This document shows positions 1 through 9,732 of a stretch of 64,000 nucleotides of DNA, one piece after another (the stretch's first letter is position 1; every line of letters starts with the position of its first letter). Source of the stretch: Chitinophagaceae bacterium. GTDB taxonomy: Bacteria; Bacteroidota; Bacteroidia; Chitinophagales; UBA10324. Location: assembly GCA_016704325.1 (NCBI GenBank), contig JADJAG010000008.1:1178001-1242000 (forward strand), given 5' to 3'. Made by a program: the position numbers and the translations under genes. The notes under the pieces were generated by a model. It had not been told where the DNA came from. It searched no databases and saw only the letters and a list, made by a program, of their open reading frames with translations.

Positions 1-233
1 AGGCTGACCTGAATAATAACTGGGCAGTAGTTGCTGAAGCTATTCAAACCATATTGCGTCGTGAAAATTATCCTGATCCATATGGCCAGTTGAAAGAACT
101 TACCCGCAAAAATCAAAAAATAACACAGTCCGATATCCGGGCATTCATAAAACTACTCCAGGTAAATGATGCAATAAAGCAAGAGCTAAATGATATTACA
201 CCATTTAACTACACCGGCAGATTCCATTATTAA
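1..233 (+). CDS. purB: Adenylosuccinate lyase, C-terminal fragment
   Basis: Seen: an open frame from the window edge (frame starting at base 3) to TAA at 231-233. It encodes about 76 residues beginning ADLNNNWAVVAEAIQTILRR and ending FNYTGRFHY. Known: this NNNW...EAIQT..LRR block is the conserved C-terminal helix region of PurB-type adenylosuccinate lyase, which acts twice in purine synthesis (SAICAR to AICAR, and adenylosuccinate to AMP) in the cytoplasm. The catalytic loop and substrate-binding residues lie upstream, outside the window, so only the family can be called. The next gene starts 65 bases later on the same strand. Confidence 0.88.
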   Translation, partial: ADLNNNWAVVAEAIQTILRRENYPDPYGQLKELTRKNQKITQSDIRAFIKLLQVNDAIKQELNDITPFNYTGRFHY

Positions 234-298
234 AAACACTTACAGGATCAATTAGAAAGCGAACTTCCTTTATCCAGCAATTTTAAAAAAAGACCGTC

Positions 299-493
299 AT
301 GGCCGTATTGAAGGAAGGCATAGATTATTATTTGAATGAGGAAGGATTGTTCGTCTTCACTGCCGCTTATCATTTGAAGCGCGGATTCTGTTGTAAGAGT
401 GGTTGCCTGCATTGTCCTTACCATTTCAATAAACTGGTGAAATCAGAAACAGAAAAAAAGGAGAACTTAAATCCGCCTGATAAAATTAGTTGA
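299..493 (+). CDS. DUF5522 family small protein (Cys-rich)
   Basis: 64 residues. The core reads YYLNEEGLFVFTAAYHLKRG, followed by CCKSGCLHCPY, a CC-x3-C-x2-C cluster that could bind a metal. This arrangement is the hallmark of the DUF5522 family, common in Bacteroidota and of unknown function. The lysine-rich tail is probably disordered. The gene overlaps the converging permease gene by 8 bases at its 3' end. No RNA- or protein-binding role can be read from sequence alone. Confidence 0.8.
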   Translation: MAVLKEGIDYYLNEEGLFVFTAAYHLKRGFCCKSGCLHCPYHFNKLVKSETEKKENLNPPDKIS

Positions 494-1706
494 AACGAAT
501 TGCCTTCACAGGTGTAATCTGCGAAACGAGGTAAGACGGAATAACGAGCGTCAGGATGCACACAATGAGGGTTCCGGCATTGATGGCTAAAATGTACCAG
601 AGATCTATCCATACGGGCGCAACAGATACATAATAGGATTCTTCCGGCAACTTAATGACCTGGAAATACTTTTGCGCAAGACATAAGCCTATTCCCGATA
701 AATTTCCAATTACAAGCCCGGTTATAGTAATGTAGGCTGCCTGGTATAGGAATATTTTCCTGATCATCCAGTTAGTCCCCCCAAGAGCTTTTAGTATACC
801 TACCATATTGGTTCGTTCAAGGATCAGAATCAGTAAAACGGTAGTCATATTGATAATGGCAACGAGCAGCATGAGTAGGATGATCACTTTTTCATTCATT
901 GACTGCAGCGAGAGCCAGTCAAATAAATTGGGGTTTACCTGCTTCATGGTTTTTGCTTCCAGGTACTGACCTGCATATTCAGTATTGATCAGCTCTCCCA
1001 TCTCGTCAAGCTGTCTCACATCATTCAGAAATACTTCAAACCCACCCACCTGGCTGCTATCCCAGTTGTTGATTCGCTGAATCAAAGCAAGGTCCACAAT
1101 GGCATACAGCTTATCATATTCTTCCAGTCCTGTCTTATAGATTCCGGCAATGGTTAGTTTCCGGTACCTCATGGGTTGCTGCACGAAATATACAATCACC
1201 TCATCACCTGTATGCAGCTGTAAACGGTTTGATGTAGTTTTAGATATAAGTATTTTATTTTTCGAAGAAGTGTCTCCGGCGGTGAGTATGTTACCTTCAA
1301 CCAGATAGTTCTTCAGAAAGGTCCAGTCGAAATCCGCTCCTATGCCCCTCAGCACCATCCCTTCCATTTCCTTTCCAGTTTTTAAAATACCCGCTTTTGT
1401 GGCAAAGACCTGTATGTGTCGAACTCCAGCTATCTTTTCTAAAGAAGGATAAAACAATTGCTGCTTTGAAACAGGCACTTCTCCATAGGAACTTCCCTGC
1501 TCAAGGCTCCTGATGGTTACATGGCCCCAAAATCCAAATACCTTTTCACTGATTTCCTTTTGAAATCCATTTACAATGGCACCGGCAATAATCATTACAG
1601 CTACACTCAGGGCAACAGCGGTAACAGCCACGCGTATGATGAGGCGTGAAAAAGAATGGCCGGCATTAAATGCAAGCCTGCGGGCAATAAAATAAGATAA
1701 CTTCAT
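486..1706 (-). CDS. ABC transporter permease, FtsX/LolC-like
   Basis: 406 residues with the MacB/FtsX architecture. There is one N-terminal membrane helix (about residues 25-48, with the AVIVIAG-like segment), a long extracytoplasmic domain (about 50-270), then three membrane helices in the last 130 residues (around 275-300, 325-350 and 370-395). The N-terminus (SYFIARRLAFN) and the segment ILERTNMVGILKALGGTNW fit the lipoprotein-releasing LolC/LolE group. Inference: it works with an ATPase encoded elsewhere to extract lipoproteins or act on the envelope; no ATPase gene is adjacent. Length is normal for the family. It runs opposite to both neighbours. Confidence 0.85.
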   Translation of the reverse strand: MKLSYFIARRLAFNAGHSFSRLIIRVAVTAVALSVAVMIIAGAIVNGFQKEISEKVFGFWGHVTIRSLEQGSSYGEVPVSKQQLFYPSLEKIAGVRHIQVFATKAGILKTGKEMEGMVLRGIGADFDWTFLKNYLVEGNILTAGDTSSKNKILISKTTSNRLQLHTGDEVIVYFVQQPMRYRKLTIAGIYKTGLEEYDKLYAIVDLALIQRINNWDSSQVGGFEVFLNDVRQLDEMGELINTEYAGQYLEAKTMKQVNPNLFDWLSLQSMNEKVIILLMLLVAIINMTTVLLILILERTNMVGILKALGGTNWMIRKIFLYQAAYITITGLVIGNLSGIGLCLAQKYFQVIKLPEESYYVSVAPVWIDLWYILAINAGTLIVCILTLVIPSYLVSQITPVKAIRFN

Positions 1707-1864
1707 ACCTGGTAACTGTCAAAATAAACTGTTCTTTACCGATGCAGGCAATATACTTTCTTGCGGCTGCATCGTTGCCAGGGTTATTTTACCTTTGGCC
1801 AGCCAATTTCAACGCTAAATTTATGCATTTAAGTTTTTCCATTGCGCGCATTCATTTTTTCAAT

Positions 1865-3037
1865 ATGTATTTCGTGACTATAGTTGTTGCAATTGCTTTG
1901 CAGTTACAACCATTTATTTCGCAAGCACAGGTAGTAACAGGAGCTGAAAGAACCGGTGAATACCTCCCCCTGTTGCGAGGCAAAAATATTGCCCTGGTGG
2001 TGAATCAAACTTCGGTTGTCGGCAAGAAGCATCTCGTTGATACTTTGCTGTACCATGGCATCCGCATCAAAAAGATATTCGCTCCGGAGCATGGATTTCG
2101 CGGAGATGCTGATGCCGGTGAAGAGATTAATTCATCTATAGATGCAAAGACAAAAATTCCAATCGTATCTATCTATGGGCAGCGCACAAAACCTACTCCG
2201 GCAGATCTGGCGGGGGTTGACATATTGGTTTATGATATACAGGATGTAGGCGTACGATTCTATACGTACGTTTCAACACTACATTATGTGATGGAGGCTT
2301 GCGCGGAAAACAATATTCCGCTTTTGATACTTGACCGGCCCAACCCAAACGGCCACTATATAGATGGGCCTGTGCTCGATTCTGCATTTGCCTCGTTTGT
2401 GGGAGTTGACCGTGTGCCTGTTGTTTATGGGATGACACCTGCTGAATATGCCCGCATGCTAAATGGCGAACAATGGTTAAAATCAAAGGCAACTTGTATG
2501 CTCAGCTATGTCGCATGTACAGGATACGACCACAAAACCTTTTATTCATTGCCGGTAAATCCTTCACCAAACCTCAGGAGTATGACTGCCATTTATCTTT
2601 ATCCTTCGATCTGTTTTTTTGAAGGAACTCCTATTAGTGTAGGAAGAGGAACTACATTACCATTTATGCTCATTGGTTATCCGGGTTTTAAGAACGGCAA
2701 TACTACATTCAAGCCTTTGAGTTTGCCCGGCGCAAAAAATCCACCTTATCTCAACCAGGAATGTGAAGGACTTAATCTTTCCGGGTTGAATACCGGATTC
2801 TTCCGCGAGCAGCCACACCTGATGTTGCACTGGCTGTTGTCGATGTATGATTCGTACCCGGAAAAAGATAAATTCTTCACGTCGTTTTTTGATAAGCTTG
2901 CCGGTACTGATCAGCTGAGAAAGCAAATAGTGCAGAGACTACCGGAAATGGAAATCAGGAGAAGCTGGGAACCTGCACTTTCGCAGTTCAAAAACATACG
3001 CAAGAAGTATTTACTGTATCCTGATTTTAATGAATGA
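1865..3037 (+). CDS. DUF1343 / NamZ-type exo-beta-N-acetylmuramidase
   Basis: The chosen start gives a cleavable signal peptide (MYFVTIVVAIALQLQPFISQAQ-like, cut after AQA/SQAQ). The frame is open back to 1742, but that extension adds a second hydrophobic stretch and is less convincing. The mature part has the DUF1343 pattern: RGKNIALVVNQTSVV, IFAPEHGFRGDADAG, VYDIQDVGVRFYTYVSTL and NPSPNLRSM. Known: DUF1343 members include NamZ, which removes terminal MurNAc from muropeptides. Inference: a periplasmic or outer-membrane peptidoglycan recycling enzyme. About 390 residues, full length. It is followed after 63 bases by fmt. Confidence 0.85.
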   Translation: MYFVTIVVAIALQLQPFISQAQVVTGAERTGEYLPLLRGKNIALVVNQTSVVGKKHLVDTLLYHGIRIKKIFAPEHGFRGDADAGEEINSSIDAKTKIPIVSIYGQRTKPTPADLAGVDILVYDIQDVGVRFYTYVSTLHYVMEACAENNIPLLILDRPNPNGHYIDGPVLDSAFASFVGVDRVPVVYGMTPAEYARMLNGEQWLKSKATCMLSYVACTGYDHKTFYSLPVNPSPNLRSMTAIYLYPSICFFEGTPISVGRGTTLPFMLIGYPGFKNGNTTFKPLSLPGAKNPPYLNQECEGLNLSGLNTGFFREQPHLMLHWLLSMYDSYPEKDKFFTSFFDKLAGTDQLRKQIVQRLPEMEIRRSWEPALSQFKNIRKKYLLYPDFNE

Positions 3038-3100
3038 GGTGAAATGCTGCAATTTCAGACCGGCAAATAACAGGTGCTGCTTTGATGCTGCGAAAGTAAC

Positions 3101-4057
3101 ATGAGTAAAATAGGGAATCTTGCGATGAATGCTGTTGAAAAAAAAATAAAAATCATCTTTATGGGTACGCCGGAATTTGCAGTTCCGTCGCTGAAAATAT
3201 TGCTTGACCATCAGTATAATGTAGCAGGCGTAATTACCGCTCCCGACAAGCCGGCCGGCCGTGGTTTGCAGATACAGCAATCAGCCGTGAAAAAATTTGC
3301 ATTGGAAAATGGCCTTCCTGTGCTGCAACCCAAGAATCTGAAGGATGACCAATTTCTGGCAGAACTAAAATCTTTGCAAGCGGATCTTCAAATTGTAGTG
3401 GCCTTCAGGATGCTCCCGGCCGTTGTTTGGCAAATGCCGACCATTGGCACTTTCAACCTTCATGGATCACTGCTGCCACAATACCGTGGCGCGGCACCTA
3501 TCAACTGGGCTATTATTAACGGAGAGCAAGTAACTGGTGTAACTACTTTTTTCTTACAACAGGAAATAGATACCGGCAAAATTCTTTTCCAGGAAAAGAT
3601 TACTATTCATGAAGATGAAACGGCCGGCGAACTGCACGACAGGATGAAAATAATTGGTGCATCGCTGGTACTTAAAACCGTTATGGCCATAGAGCAAGGT
3701 GCCATTAATGCCACTGAACAAATGGTGAACTGCCCTTTAAACAAGGCTCCCAAGTTATTTACGGAACATTGTTTAATTGATTGGAATCAACCGGTTGCTG
3801 TTATCTATAATCTTATTCGCGGACTATCCCCTTATCCCGCAGCCTTCACCTTGTTGAAAGGAAAAGTTATGAAAATACTGATAGCCAAAAAAATATCCGG
3901 TAACTCAACAAATCAGCCCGGAGAAATCGTTACCGATGGGAAGACCTTCCTTCATTTTGCAGCTCTGGATGGCATGATTGCTGTAGAAAGAATTAAAATG
4001 GAAGGAAAAAAAGAAATGAGTGTAGGAGAATTTCTGAGGGGATATCGGTTTAATTAA
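3101..4057 (+). CDS. fmt: Methionyl-tRNA formyltransferase
   Basis: Transfers a formyl group from 10-formyl-THF to initiator Met-tRNA in the cytoplasm. Seen: IIFMGTPEFAVPSL at the N-terminus, the catalytic loop HGSLLPQYRGAAPINWAI (His of the formyltransferase fold), the TGVTTFFLQQEIDTGKIL stretch, and the C-terminal tRNA-binding domain starting near residue 205. Length 318 fits the family. The start is ambiguous: ATG at 3125 (MNAVEKKIKIIF) is closer to the usual N-terminus. The catalytic segment reads VVAFRMLP where many homologues have a Tyr-Gly pair, an ordinary variation. The gene converges with dapF. Confidence 0.95.
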   Translation: MSKIGNLAMNAVEKKIKIIFMGTPEFAVPSLKILLDHQYNVAGVITAPDKPAGRGLQIQQSAVKKFALENGLPVLQPKNLKDDQFLAELKSLQADLQIVVAFRMLPAVVWQMPTIGTFNLHGSLLPQYRGAAPINWAIINGEQVTGVTTFFLQQEIDTGKILFQEKITIHEDETAGELHDRMKIIGASLVLKTVMAIEQGAINATEQMVNCPLNKAPKLFTEHCLIDWNQPVAVIYNLIRGLSPYPAAFTLLKGKVMKILIAKKISGNSTNQPGEIVTDGKTFLHFAALDGMIAVERIKMEGKKEMSVGEFLRGYRFN

Positions 4058-4082
4058 TGCAAGCGAATCCGACCCTTGCATT
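4056..4082. terminator. Hairpin between convergent fmt and dapF
   Basis: An 8-bp perfect stem (AATGCAAG / CTTGCATT) with an 11-base loop sits exactly between the two convergent stop codons. There is no long T run, so a bidirectional terminator role is an inference from position. Confidence 0.4.
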
Positions 4083-4094
4083 CATCAATAAAAT

Positions 4095-4880
4095 TTAGAC
4101 GTCCAATTCTCCACAGAAAACATACTGCACAGGTCCTTCCAGGTATACATCACGGTAATGATTAGCAGATTTTTTATTGAAAAACACTTTTAATGCTCCG
4201 CCCGGTGCTTGCAACAAATACTCTTGGTTAACTTCGTTTCGATTCAGGTACACTGAAGAAGCTATAGCTACTGCAACCGTCCCTGTTCCACAAGACAAGG
4301 TTTCCTCTTCTACCCCTCTTTCATACGTTCTCAACGTACAAATTCCGGATTCTATAGAAGCAAAATTTACATTGATTCCCTTTTCCCGGTAGGAAGCCCC
4401 ATTCCTGATCCTTCTTCCTTCTGTCATTACATCTATTTTTGCCACATCCTTTATAAACCTGACAAGATGAGGTGACCCGGTATCTAAAATGTAGTCATTG
4501 CCATCCATTTGCATCTTACTGACATCAGCCATAGATAACTTGACGCGGTTTTCAGCTGTTATGGTCGCCTGATGCAGGCCATCATAGGTAAGAAAATTTG
4601 CTTCCTGATCAAATAGTTTGTGCTTTTTTGCAAAAATGACAGCACATCTGCCACCATTTCCGCACATTGATCCCAGGTTGCCATCGGCATTATAATACAC
4701 CATTTCAAAATCATGGCCTTTGTGATTTTCAATCAGAATCAGGCCATCGGCTCCAATGCCATATCTACGGTGACAGAGATTTTCAATAACAGGTTGTTGC
4801 TTTGGAAATTGGCCTTTGCGGTTATCAACCAGGATAAAATCATTTCCTGTACCATGGTATTTCTCGAATGGAATGTTCAT
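4095..4880 (-). CDS. dapF: Diaminopimelate epimerase
   Basis: Interconverts LL- and meso-diaminopimelate for lysine and peptidoglycan synthesis. Seen: the N-terminal KYHGTGNDFILVDN motif, the first catalytic cysteine at about residue 73 in GSMCGNGGRC, and the second at about residue 197 in ETLSCGTGTVAV, preceded by YERGVEEE. Both halves of the duplicated fold are present, and 261 residues is a normal length. The start at MNIPFEKYHG is well supported because the family begins only a few residues before this motif. It is transcribed toward fmt. Confidence 0.96.
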   Translation of the reverse strand: MNIPFEKYHGTGNDFILVDNRKGQFPKQQPVIENLCHRRYGIGADGLILIENHKGHDFEMVYYNADGNLGSMCGNGGRCAVIFAKKHKLFDQEANFLTYDGLHQATITAENRVKLSMADVSKMQMDGNDYILDTGSPHLVRFIKDVAKIDVMTEGRRIRNGASYREKGINVNFASIESGICTLRTYERGVEEETLSCGTGTVAVAIASSVYLNRNEVNQEYLLQAPGGALKVFFNKKSANHYRDVYLEGPVQYVFCGELDV

Positions 4881-5129
4881 GTTTTACTGCTCAACTTTAA
4901 CGTTGACTCTGTATTTTTAACAGTTAGTTTTTATGTTAAACAAAGCAATGGGATTCCTGTTTATACGTACTGTGCAATTATTCAAAACTGTTTTAAATTT
5001 GCCGGTAAATATACTTTAAGCATTGCTGTTAAAGTTTAGTTAAAATAAGAATGCAGGAAATTTAAATACGCGTCAATCGTTTTTCGAGGCATATTTTTTG
5101 ACATAACCACGATCTAAAAAAGTAATACC

Positions 5130-6620
5130 ATGACTTTCAAAAAACTCGGACTAACCGCTTTTGTGGCAATAATCAGCGCCCTTGTGGCAGTAGGGGCCTA
5201 CCGTTATTTCGATCAGCAGCAACAGCAACAACAAAGTTTTGAAGATAAGCAGGCTTCCGCTGCCAGATTTGCTCAAGTGAGTTACTCGGTAACCAATGAC
5301 ATGCCGGCTACCATGGATTTCAGGCATGCTGCCAAACTCACTACTTCCGGAGTCGTTCATATTAAGACCAGTTATGCACCTCGCGAGATTTCACGGAATG
5401 ACCAATACAATCCTTTCCGGGAATTTTTTGGTGATCAGTTCATGCCTTTCGGCCAGCAGCAGCCTTCGGCGTCCTCCGGTTCAGGCGTTATTATTTCCGA
5501 CGACGGCTACATCGTAACCAATAACCACGTAGTGGATGATGGCGAAAAAATTGAAGTAATACTTGCCGATAAACAAAGTTATGAAGCGAAAGTGATCGGT
5601 ACCGATCCTTCCACTGATCTTGCATTGCTTAAAATTGAAGAGAAGAACCTTCCATTTATCACTTTCGGAAATTCTGATTCCGTGGAAGTTGGTGAATGGG
5701 TTCTTGCCGTGGGCAATCCATTCAACCTTGAATCAACGGTTACTGCCGGAATTGTAAGTGCAAAAGGCCGGAATATCAACCTGCTTCGCACGCGAGATAC
5801 CAGCGCAGTAGAATCCTTTATACAAACGGATGCGGCTGTAAATCCGGGCAATAGCGGCGGGGCTTTGGTGAACACCAATGGCGAGCTAATTGGTATTAAT
5901 TCCGCTATAGCCACTCCTACCGGGACATTTGCTGGTTATTCCTTTGCTGTGCCGGTTAATATAGTTTCCAAAGTAGTGAATGATCTCAAGAAGTTTGGCA
6001 TGGTGCAACGCGGTTTCCTCGGAGTGCAGATTGCTACTTTAAATGCTGATTTAGCTAAGACAAAAGGGCTTGATGCCAAAAATCTTAAGGGCGTATATGT
6101 TGATGGTGTAAAAGCCGGTGGTGCCGGAGAAGCGGCAGGGTTGAAAGCAGGAGATATTATTACCAAAGTGAATGGCACTACCGTGAATACATCACCTGAA
6201 TTGCAGGAGCAGGTATCCAGATACCATCCTGGAGATAAAATCTCTGTTACCTATTTCCGTGAGAATAAAGAAAAGACCGTGGACGTAGTTTTAAAGAACA
6301 ATGAAGGCAGCACCAGTTACCTGAAAAAGGATGCATCTTCAGCTGTATCTGCTCTTGGGGCAGAGTTTGAGAATGTAAGTGCCGGCGAGTTAAAAGAAAT
6401 GGGGCTTACCGGTGGTGTAAGAGTAAAGAAATTATCGGAAGGCAAACTGAGCAGCAATACCAATATGCGTGAAGGGTTTATCATTACTAAAATTGACAAT
6501 AAGCCTATCAACACCGTAGATGAGTTAAAATCAGCACTGGCTAATAAGAAAGGTGGTGTAATGATTGAGGGCAGGTATCCGGATTATCCGGGGCAGTACT
6601 TCTATGCTTTTGGACTTTAA
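5130..6620 (+). CDS. Deg/HtrA-family periplasmic serine protease with two PDZ domains
   Basis: 496 residues with an N-terminal membrane anchor or signal (about 7-25) followed by a poly-Gln stretch. The catalytic triad is visible: His133 in TNNHVV, Asp163 in STDLALL and Ser242 in NPGNSGGAL. PDZ1 (about 285-380) has the RGFLGVQI start and the GEAAGLKAGDIITKVNG core; PDZ2 (about 400-490) is more divergent. Known: DegP/DegQ proteins degrade or refold damaged envelope proteins. Inference: general envelope quality control. It is a single-gene unit closed by a strong terminator 25 bases downstream. Confidence 0.93.
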   Translation: MTFKKLGLTAFVAIISALVAVGAYRYFDQQQQQQQSFEDKQASAARFAQVSYSVTNDMPATMDFRHAAKLTTSGVVHIKTSYAPREISRNDQYNPFREFFGDQFMPFGQQQPSASSGSGVIISDDGYIVTNNHVVDDGEKIEVILADKQSYEAKVIGTDPSTDLALLKIEEKNLPFITFGNSDSVEVGEWVLAVGNPFNLESTVTAGIVSAKGRNINLLRTRDTSAVESFIQTDAAVNPGNSGGALVNTNGELIGINSAIATPTGTFAGYSFAVPVNIVSKVVNDLKKFGMVQRGFLGVQIATLNADLAKTKGLDAKNLKGVYVDGVKAGGAGEAAGLKAGDIITKVNGTTVNTSPELQEQVSRYHPGDKISVTYFRENKEKTVDVVLKNNEGSTSYLKKDASSAVSALGAEFENVSAGELKEMGLTGGVRVKKLSEGKLSSNTNMREGFIITKIDNKPINTVDELKSALANKKGGVMIEGRYPDYPGQYFYAFGL

Positions 6621-6644
6621 TGTCTAATCCAGCTTTTGAAACTG

Positions 6645-6675
6645 AACGGGCTGCAATAAATGCAGCCCGTTTTTA
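6645..6675 (+). terminator. Rho-independent terminator after the HtrA gene
   Basis: Perfect 11-bp GC-rich stem (AACGGGCTGCA / TGCAGCCCGTT), five-base loop ATAAA, then a T-rich tail. It lies 25 bases after the stop codon. The remaining interval to 7032 shows no convincing gene or repeat. Confidence 0.85.
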
Positions 6676-7032
6676 TTATCAGATAGCTCCGAGGTTAAAT
6701 TATATGGCTTGCAGAACCTTGGGCTTTATCTTAACTTTTAGCGCTTTCTATTAACAAAGCGGACCATATTTTACAATTCAACCTATTTGGCCGGATGCGC
6801 TCAAGAAAATCACTACAGATCGTTGAATTTCGCTTTTCTCATAAAGTGTATAAACGAGCTACTTTAGCCGGATGTATCGGCAACTTTTAACATACCTACA
6901 GGTATTGAATAATCTGCTATTCTTTTTCACAATTTTATCTCTCAAAAAGGCACTTTTTAGTGCTAAGTAAGATCCTACTTAAGGATATACAGTGAGTTTG
7001 TTTTAACTTCGCCGAAATATTCGAAAATAATC

Positions 7033-9702
7033 ATGAAAAAAATTTACCTGCTCGCATTACTGCTGCTGTGTATTTCGGGAGAATCTGCACTGGCTACTAT
7101 TTATTATGTGACCAATAATAATCCGAATGGAACCGGTTCTCTTAATGGTGCCATTTTAAGTGCTAACAGCCACGTTGGCAAAGATTCCGTTTACTTTAAT
7201 ATACCCATTGGCAGTGTAGTGAACAGGACGATCACTATCAGTTCCATATTTCCTTTGCCGGCCATTACAGACCCCATCGTGATAGATGGAACCACACAGG
7301 TTTCAGGAAACAGCTTTGGTGTTTCCGATGCCAAAATACAAATCAAAGCCGCTGATTACCTGCCCTCCTGCCTGGTCATTTCAGCCTCGGATTGCGAAAT
7401 CTATGGTTTGTACATTCATCATTTTGTGGATGGAGTGATCATTACCGGTGGCAATTTTAAATTTGGAGCGGTAAACTTTGGTAATGTGGTGAATGACTGT
7501 ACTGCCAACTGCATCAAGGTTTCCAACGTTATTACCGGTTCATTCCTTTCTTTATATGTAGGTACTGATACCACTGGCCTAATAGGTACTTCACCAACAG
7601 CCAATGGCATTTCCATCACTTCATCTAAAAAGATTACGATTGGCGGTAAACAGACTGATGTGCGCAACATCATTTCAGGAAACAATAACGGCATCTATCT
7701 TTCTGACAGTAAATTCATTGATATACAGGGTAATTATATTGGTACTGACTTAAATGGTGCGTTAGCAGTACCTAACACCAACGGTATTGTAATGACTCAG
7801 GGCACCAACAATTGTGAAATTGGCGGTGATTCTATCAAAGAAAGAAATCTGATTTCGGGAAATTCGGCAGCAGGCATAGATGGGGAGATGGATAATGTAA
7901 TAATAGATGGTAACTATATTGGTGTTGATGCTACCGGTACCCTGCCACTTGGTAATGGCACCTATGGAATCTACCTTCGCGACCTTGCTCATGATAATAC
8001 CATTGGCGCTATCACAGCAGGTTCAGGCAATGTGATTGCCTATAATGGCAGCGAAGCGATTTACTTTCAGAATTCAGGAGTGAAGAATATTTCAATGCGG
8101 GGAAACCGGATGTATTGTAATTCTCAAAACACCGGTAATGGCGGTATTGTTGTTAATGGCGGAAACCAAGGACTATTGCCCCCCATCATTGTTATCGTAA
8201 CGCCCACTTATGTTTCAGGCTATGCACAGGCTGACGCGGAAGTTGATTTGTACGGAGCAAGTGAATGTACAGCCTGTGAAGGATCCAGCTATCTTGGAAC
8301 AGTAACGGCTGATGCATCCGGCGTATTCATCGCCACACTACCAATAGTTGGTAAAATAACAGCTACTGCCAATGATGCATTCAACAATACATCGGCATTT
8401 TCAACCTGCGAGGACAGTTCCAGCACCAGTTGCCTTATATCTTCATTCACAGCATCTTCCGAGACAACATGCAGCAATGTGCCCATCAGTTTCACTGATT
8501 CATCGATTCCTGCGCCAGGATTGTCCATTAATTCATGGAACTGGGACTTTGGTGATGAAACTTATTCTAACGAAGAAGATCCATCACATGTTTATGCAAA
8601 TCCGGGCAGTTATAATGTACAACTGGTAGTAGGCAGCTCCACAGGATGCACAGACACCTCCGTTCAAACAATAATCGTAACAGAAGGAATCAATACCATT
8701 ATTTCGGCCGACTCATTAGGTTGTCTTGGAACTCCGCTTCATTTTGCAGATGCCTCTATTTCATCACCGGGAACTTTTATTGTTTCATGGTCCTGGGATT
8801 TAGGAGATAATACCACCTCCTTTTTCAATGAGTTTGATTATACCTATGATACTGCCGGAATTTATACCGTTGTATTGTCCGTAATTAACAGTGATGGTTG
8901 CCTGGGAAAAGATACGGTGACCGTAGAGGTGAAAGGGGCACCTGTAGCAGCGTTTGATGTAGACCTTGCGCTTTGTCCATTGGATACAGCCTACTTTGTT
9001 GATATTTCCACTGCTGCTGAAGGAGATTCCATTACCAGTTGGTATTGGAATTTTGGAGATGGTGATACCAGCATATTACAGAATCCAACACATCTCTATT
9101 TGACAGCAGGCATTTATACAATCAGCCTTGTTGTTGCTAACGGAATAGGATGTACCGATACAACGTCAACTATTGTTGAGGTAGTAGGTGGTGCGATTGC
9201 AGGTTTTACTTATGTAACCTCCGGCTCTACCGTATTCTTTACCAATACATCTGAGTTTCCGCCTGATTTTGATGTGAAATGGAAATTTGGCGATGGCGGA
9301 ACCAGCAACCAGATTAACCCCGAGCATACTTTCCCCGGCTCAGGTGGCTACCTCGTATGTATGATAGTTGTGGACAATACCTGCGGCCTGAATGATACCA
9401 CGTGTGAGAATGTATTTGTGATTGTTGGTGTGGATGAACCGGCAGGTGCCGAGCATACCATTGTCTATCCTAACCCGGCAATTGATCAGATTACAGTAGA
9501 AGGCTTGCCTGCTTCCAACAATATAGAATCCATTCGTTTGGTGAATACACTTGGAGCAGAAGTGAGAAGGTGGGATGATCTTCCTAAGACCGGAATGCCG
9601 ATACATTTGCAATTACCAGGCTTTGCGGAAGGATTGTATTACCTTGAAATAAGAACAAGTGATTATATTATTTCGAGAAAGATAATTATTCAACAACCCT
9701 AA
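7033..9702 (+). CDS. Secreted beta-helix/PKD protein with T9SS sorting domain (copy 1)
   Basis: 889 residues: a signal peptide (1-22, ending SALA), a region starting TIYYVTNNNPNGTGSLNGAI typical of CSLREA-like surface proteins, and a right-handed parallel beta-helix (about 120-370) with recurring SGNNNGIYLSD / GNYIGTD steps. A Cys-containing linker and four PKD-like domains (about 465-790; WNWDFGDETYSNEEDPSHVY is typical) follow. A C-terminal T9SS type A domain has YPNPAIDQITVEG and ends SRKIIIQQP. Inference: an exported surface adhesin or glycan-binding protein; no catalytic residues stand out. A close paralog follows 30 bases downstream, pointing to tandem duplication. Confidence 0.85.
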   Translation: MKKIYLLALLLLCISGESALATIYYVTNNNPNGTGSLNGAILSANSHVGKDSVYFNIPIGSVVNRTITISSIFPLPAITDPIVIDGTTQVSGNSFGVSDAKIQIKAADYLPSCLVISASDCEIYGLYIHHFVDGVIITGGNFKFGAVNFGNVVNDCTANCIKVSNVITGSFLSLYVGTDTTGLIGTSPTANGISITSSKKITIGGKQTDVRNIISGNNNGIYLSDSKFIDIQGNYIGTDLNGALAVPNTNGIVMTQGTNNCEIGGDSIKERNLISGNSAAGIDGEMDNVIIDGNYIGVDATGTLPLGNGTYGIYLRDLAHDNTIGAITAGSGNVIAYNGSEAIYFQNSGVKNISMRGNRMYCNSQNTGNGGIVVNGGNQGLLPPIIVIVTPTYVSGYAQADAEVDLYGASECTACEGSSYLGTVTADASGVFIATLPIVGKITATANDAFNNTSAFSTCEDSSSTSCLISSFTASSETTCSNVPISFTDSSIPAPGLSINSWNWDFGDETYSNEEDPSHVYANPGSYNVQLVVGSSTGCTDTSVQTIIVTEGINTIISADSLGCLGTPLHFADASISSPGTFIVSWSWDLGDNTTSFFNEFDYTYDTAGIYTVVLSVINSDGCLGKDTVTVEVKGAPVAAFDVDLALCPLDTAYFVDISTAAEGDSITSWYWNFGDGDTSILQNPTHLYLTAGIYTISLVVANGIGCTDTTSTIVEVVGGAIAGFTYVTSGSTVFFTNTSEFPPDFDVKWKFGDGGTSNQINPEHTFPGSGGYLVCMIVVDNTCGLNDTTCENVFVIVGVDEPAGAEHTIVYPNPAIDQITVEGLPASNNIESIRLVNTLGAEVRRWDDLPKTGMPIHLQLPGFAEGLYYLEIRTSDYIISRKIIIQQP

Positions 9703-9732
9703 CCGGTTGTATTCATTAAAATAAACCATGCG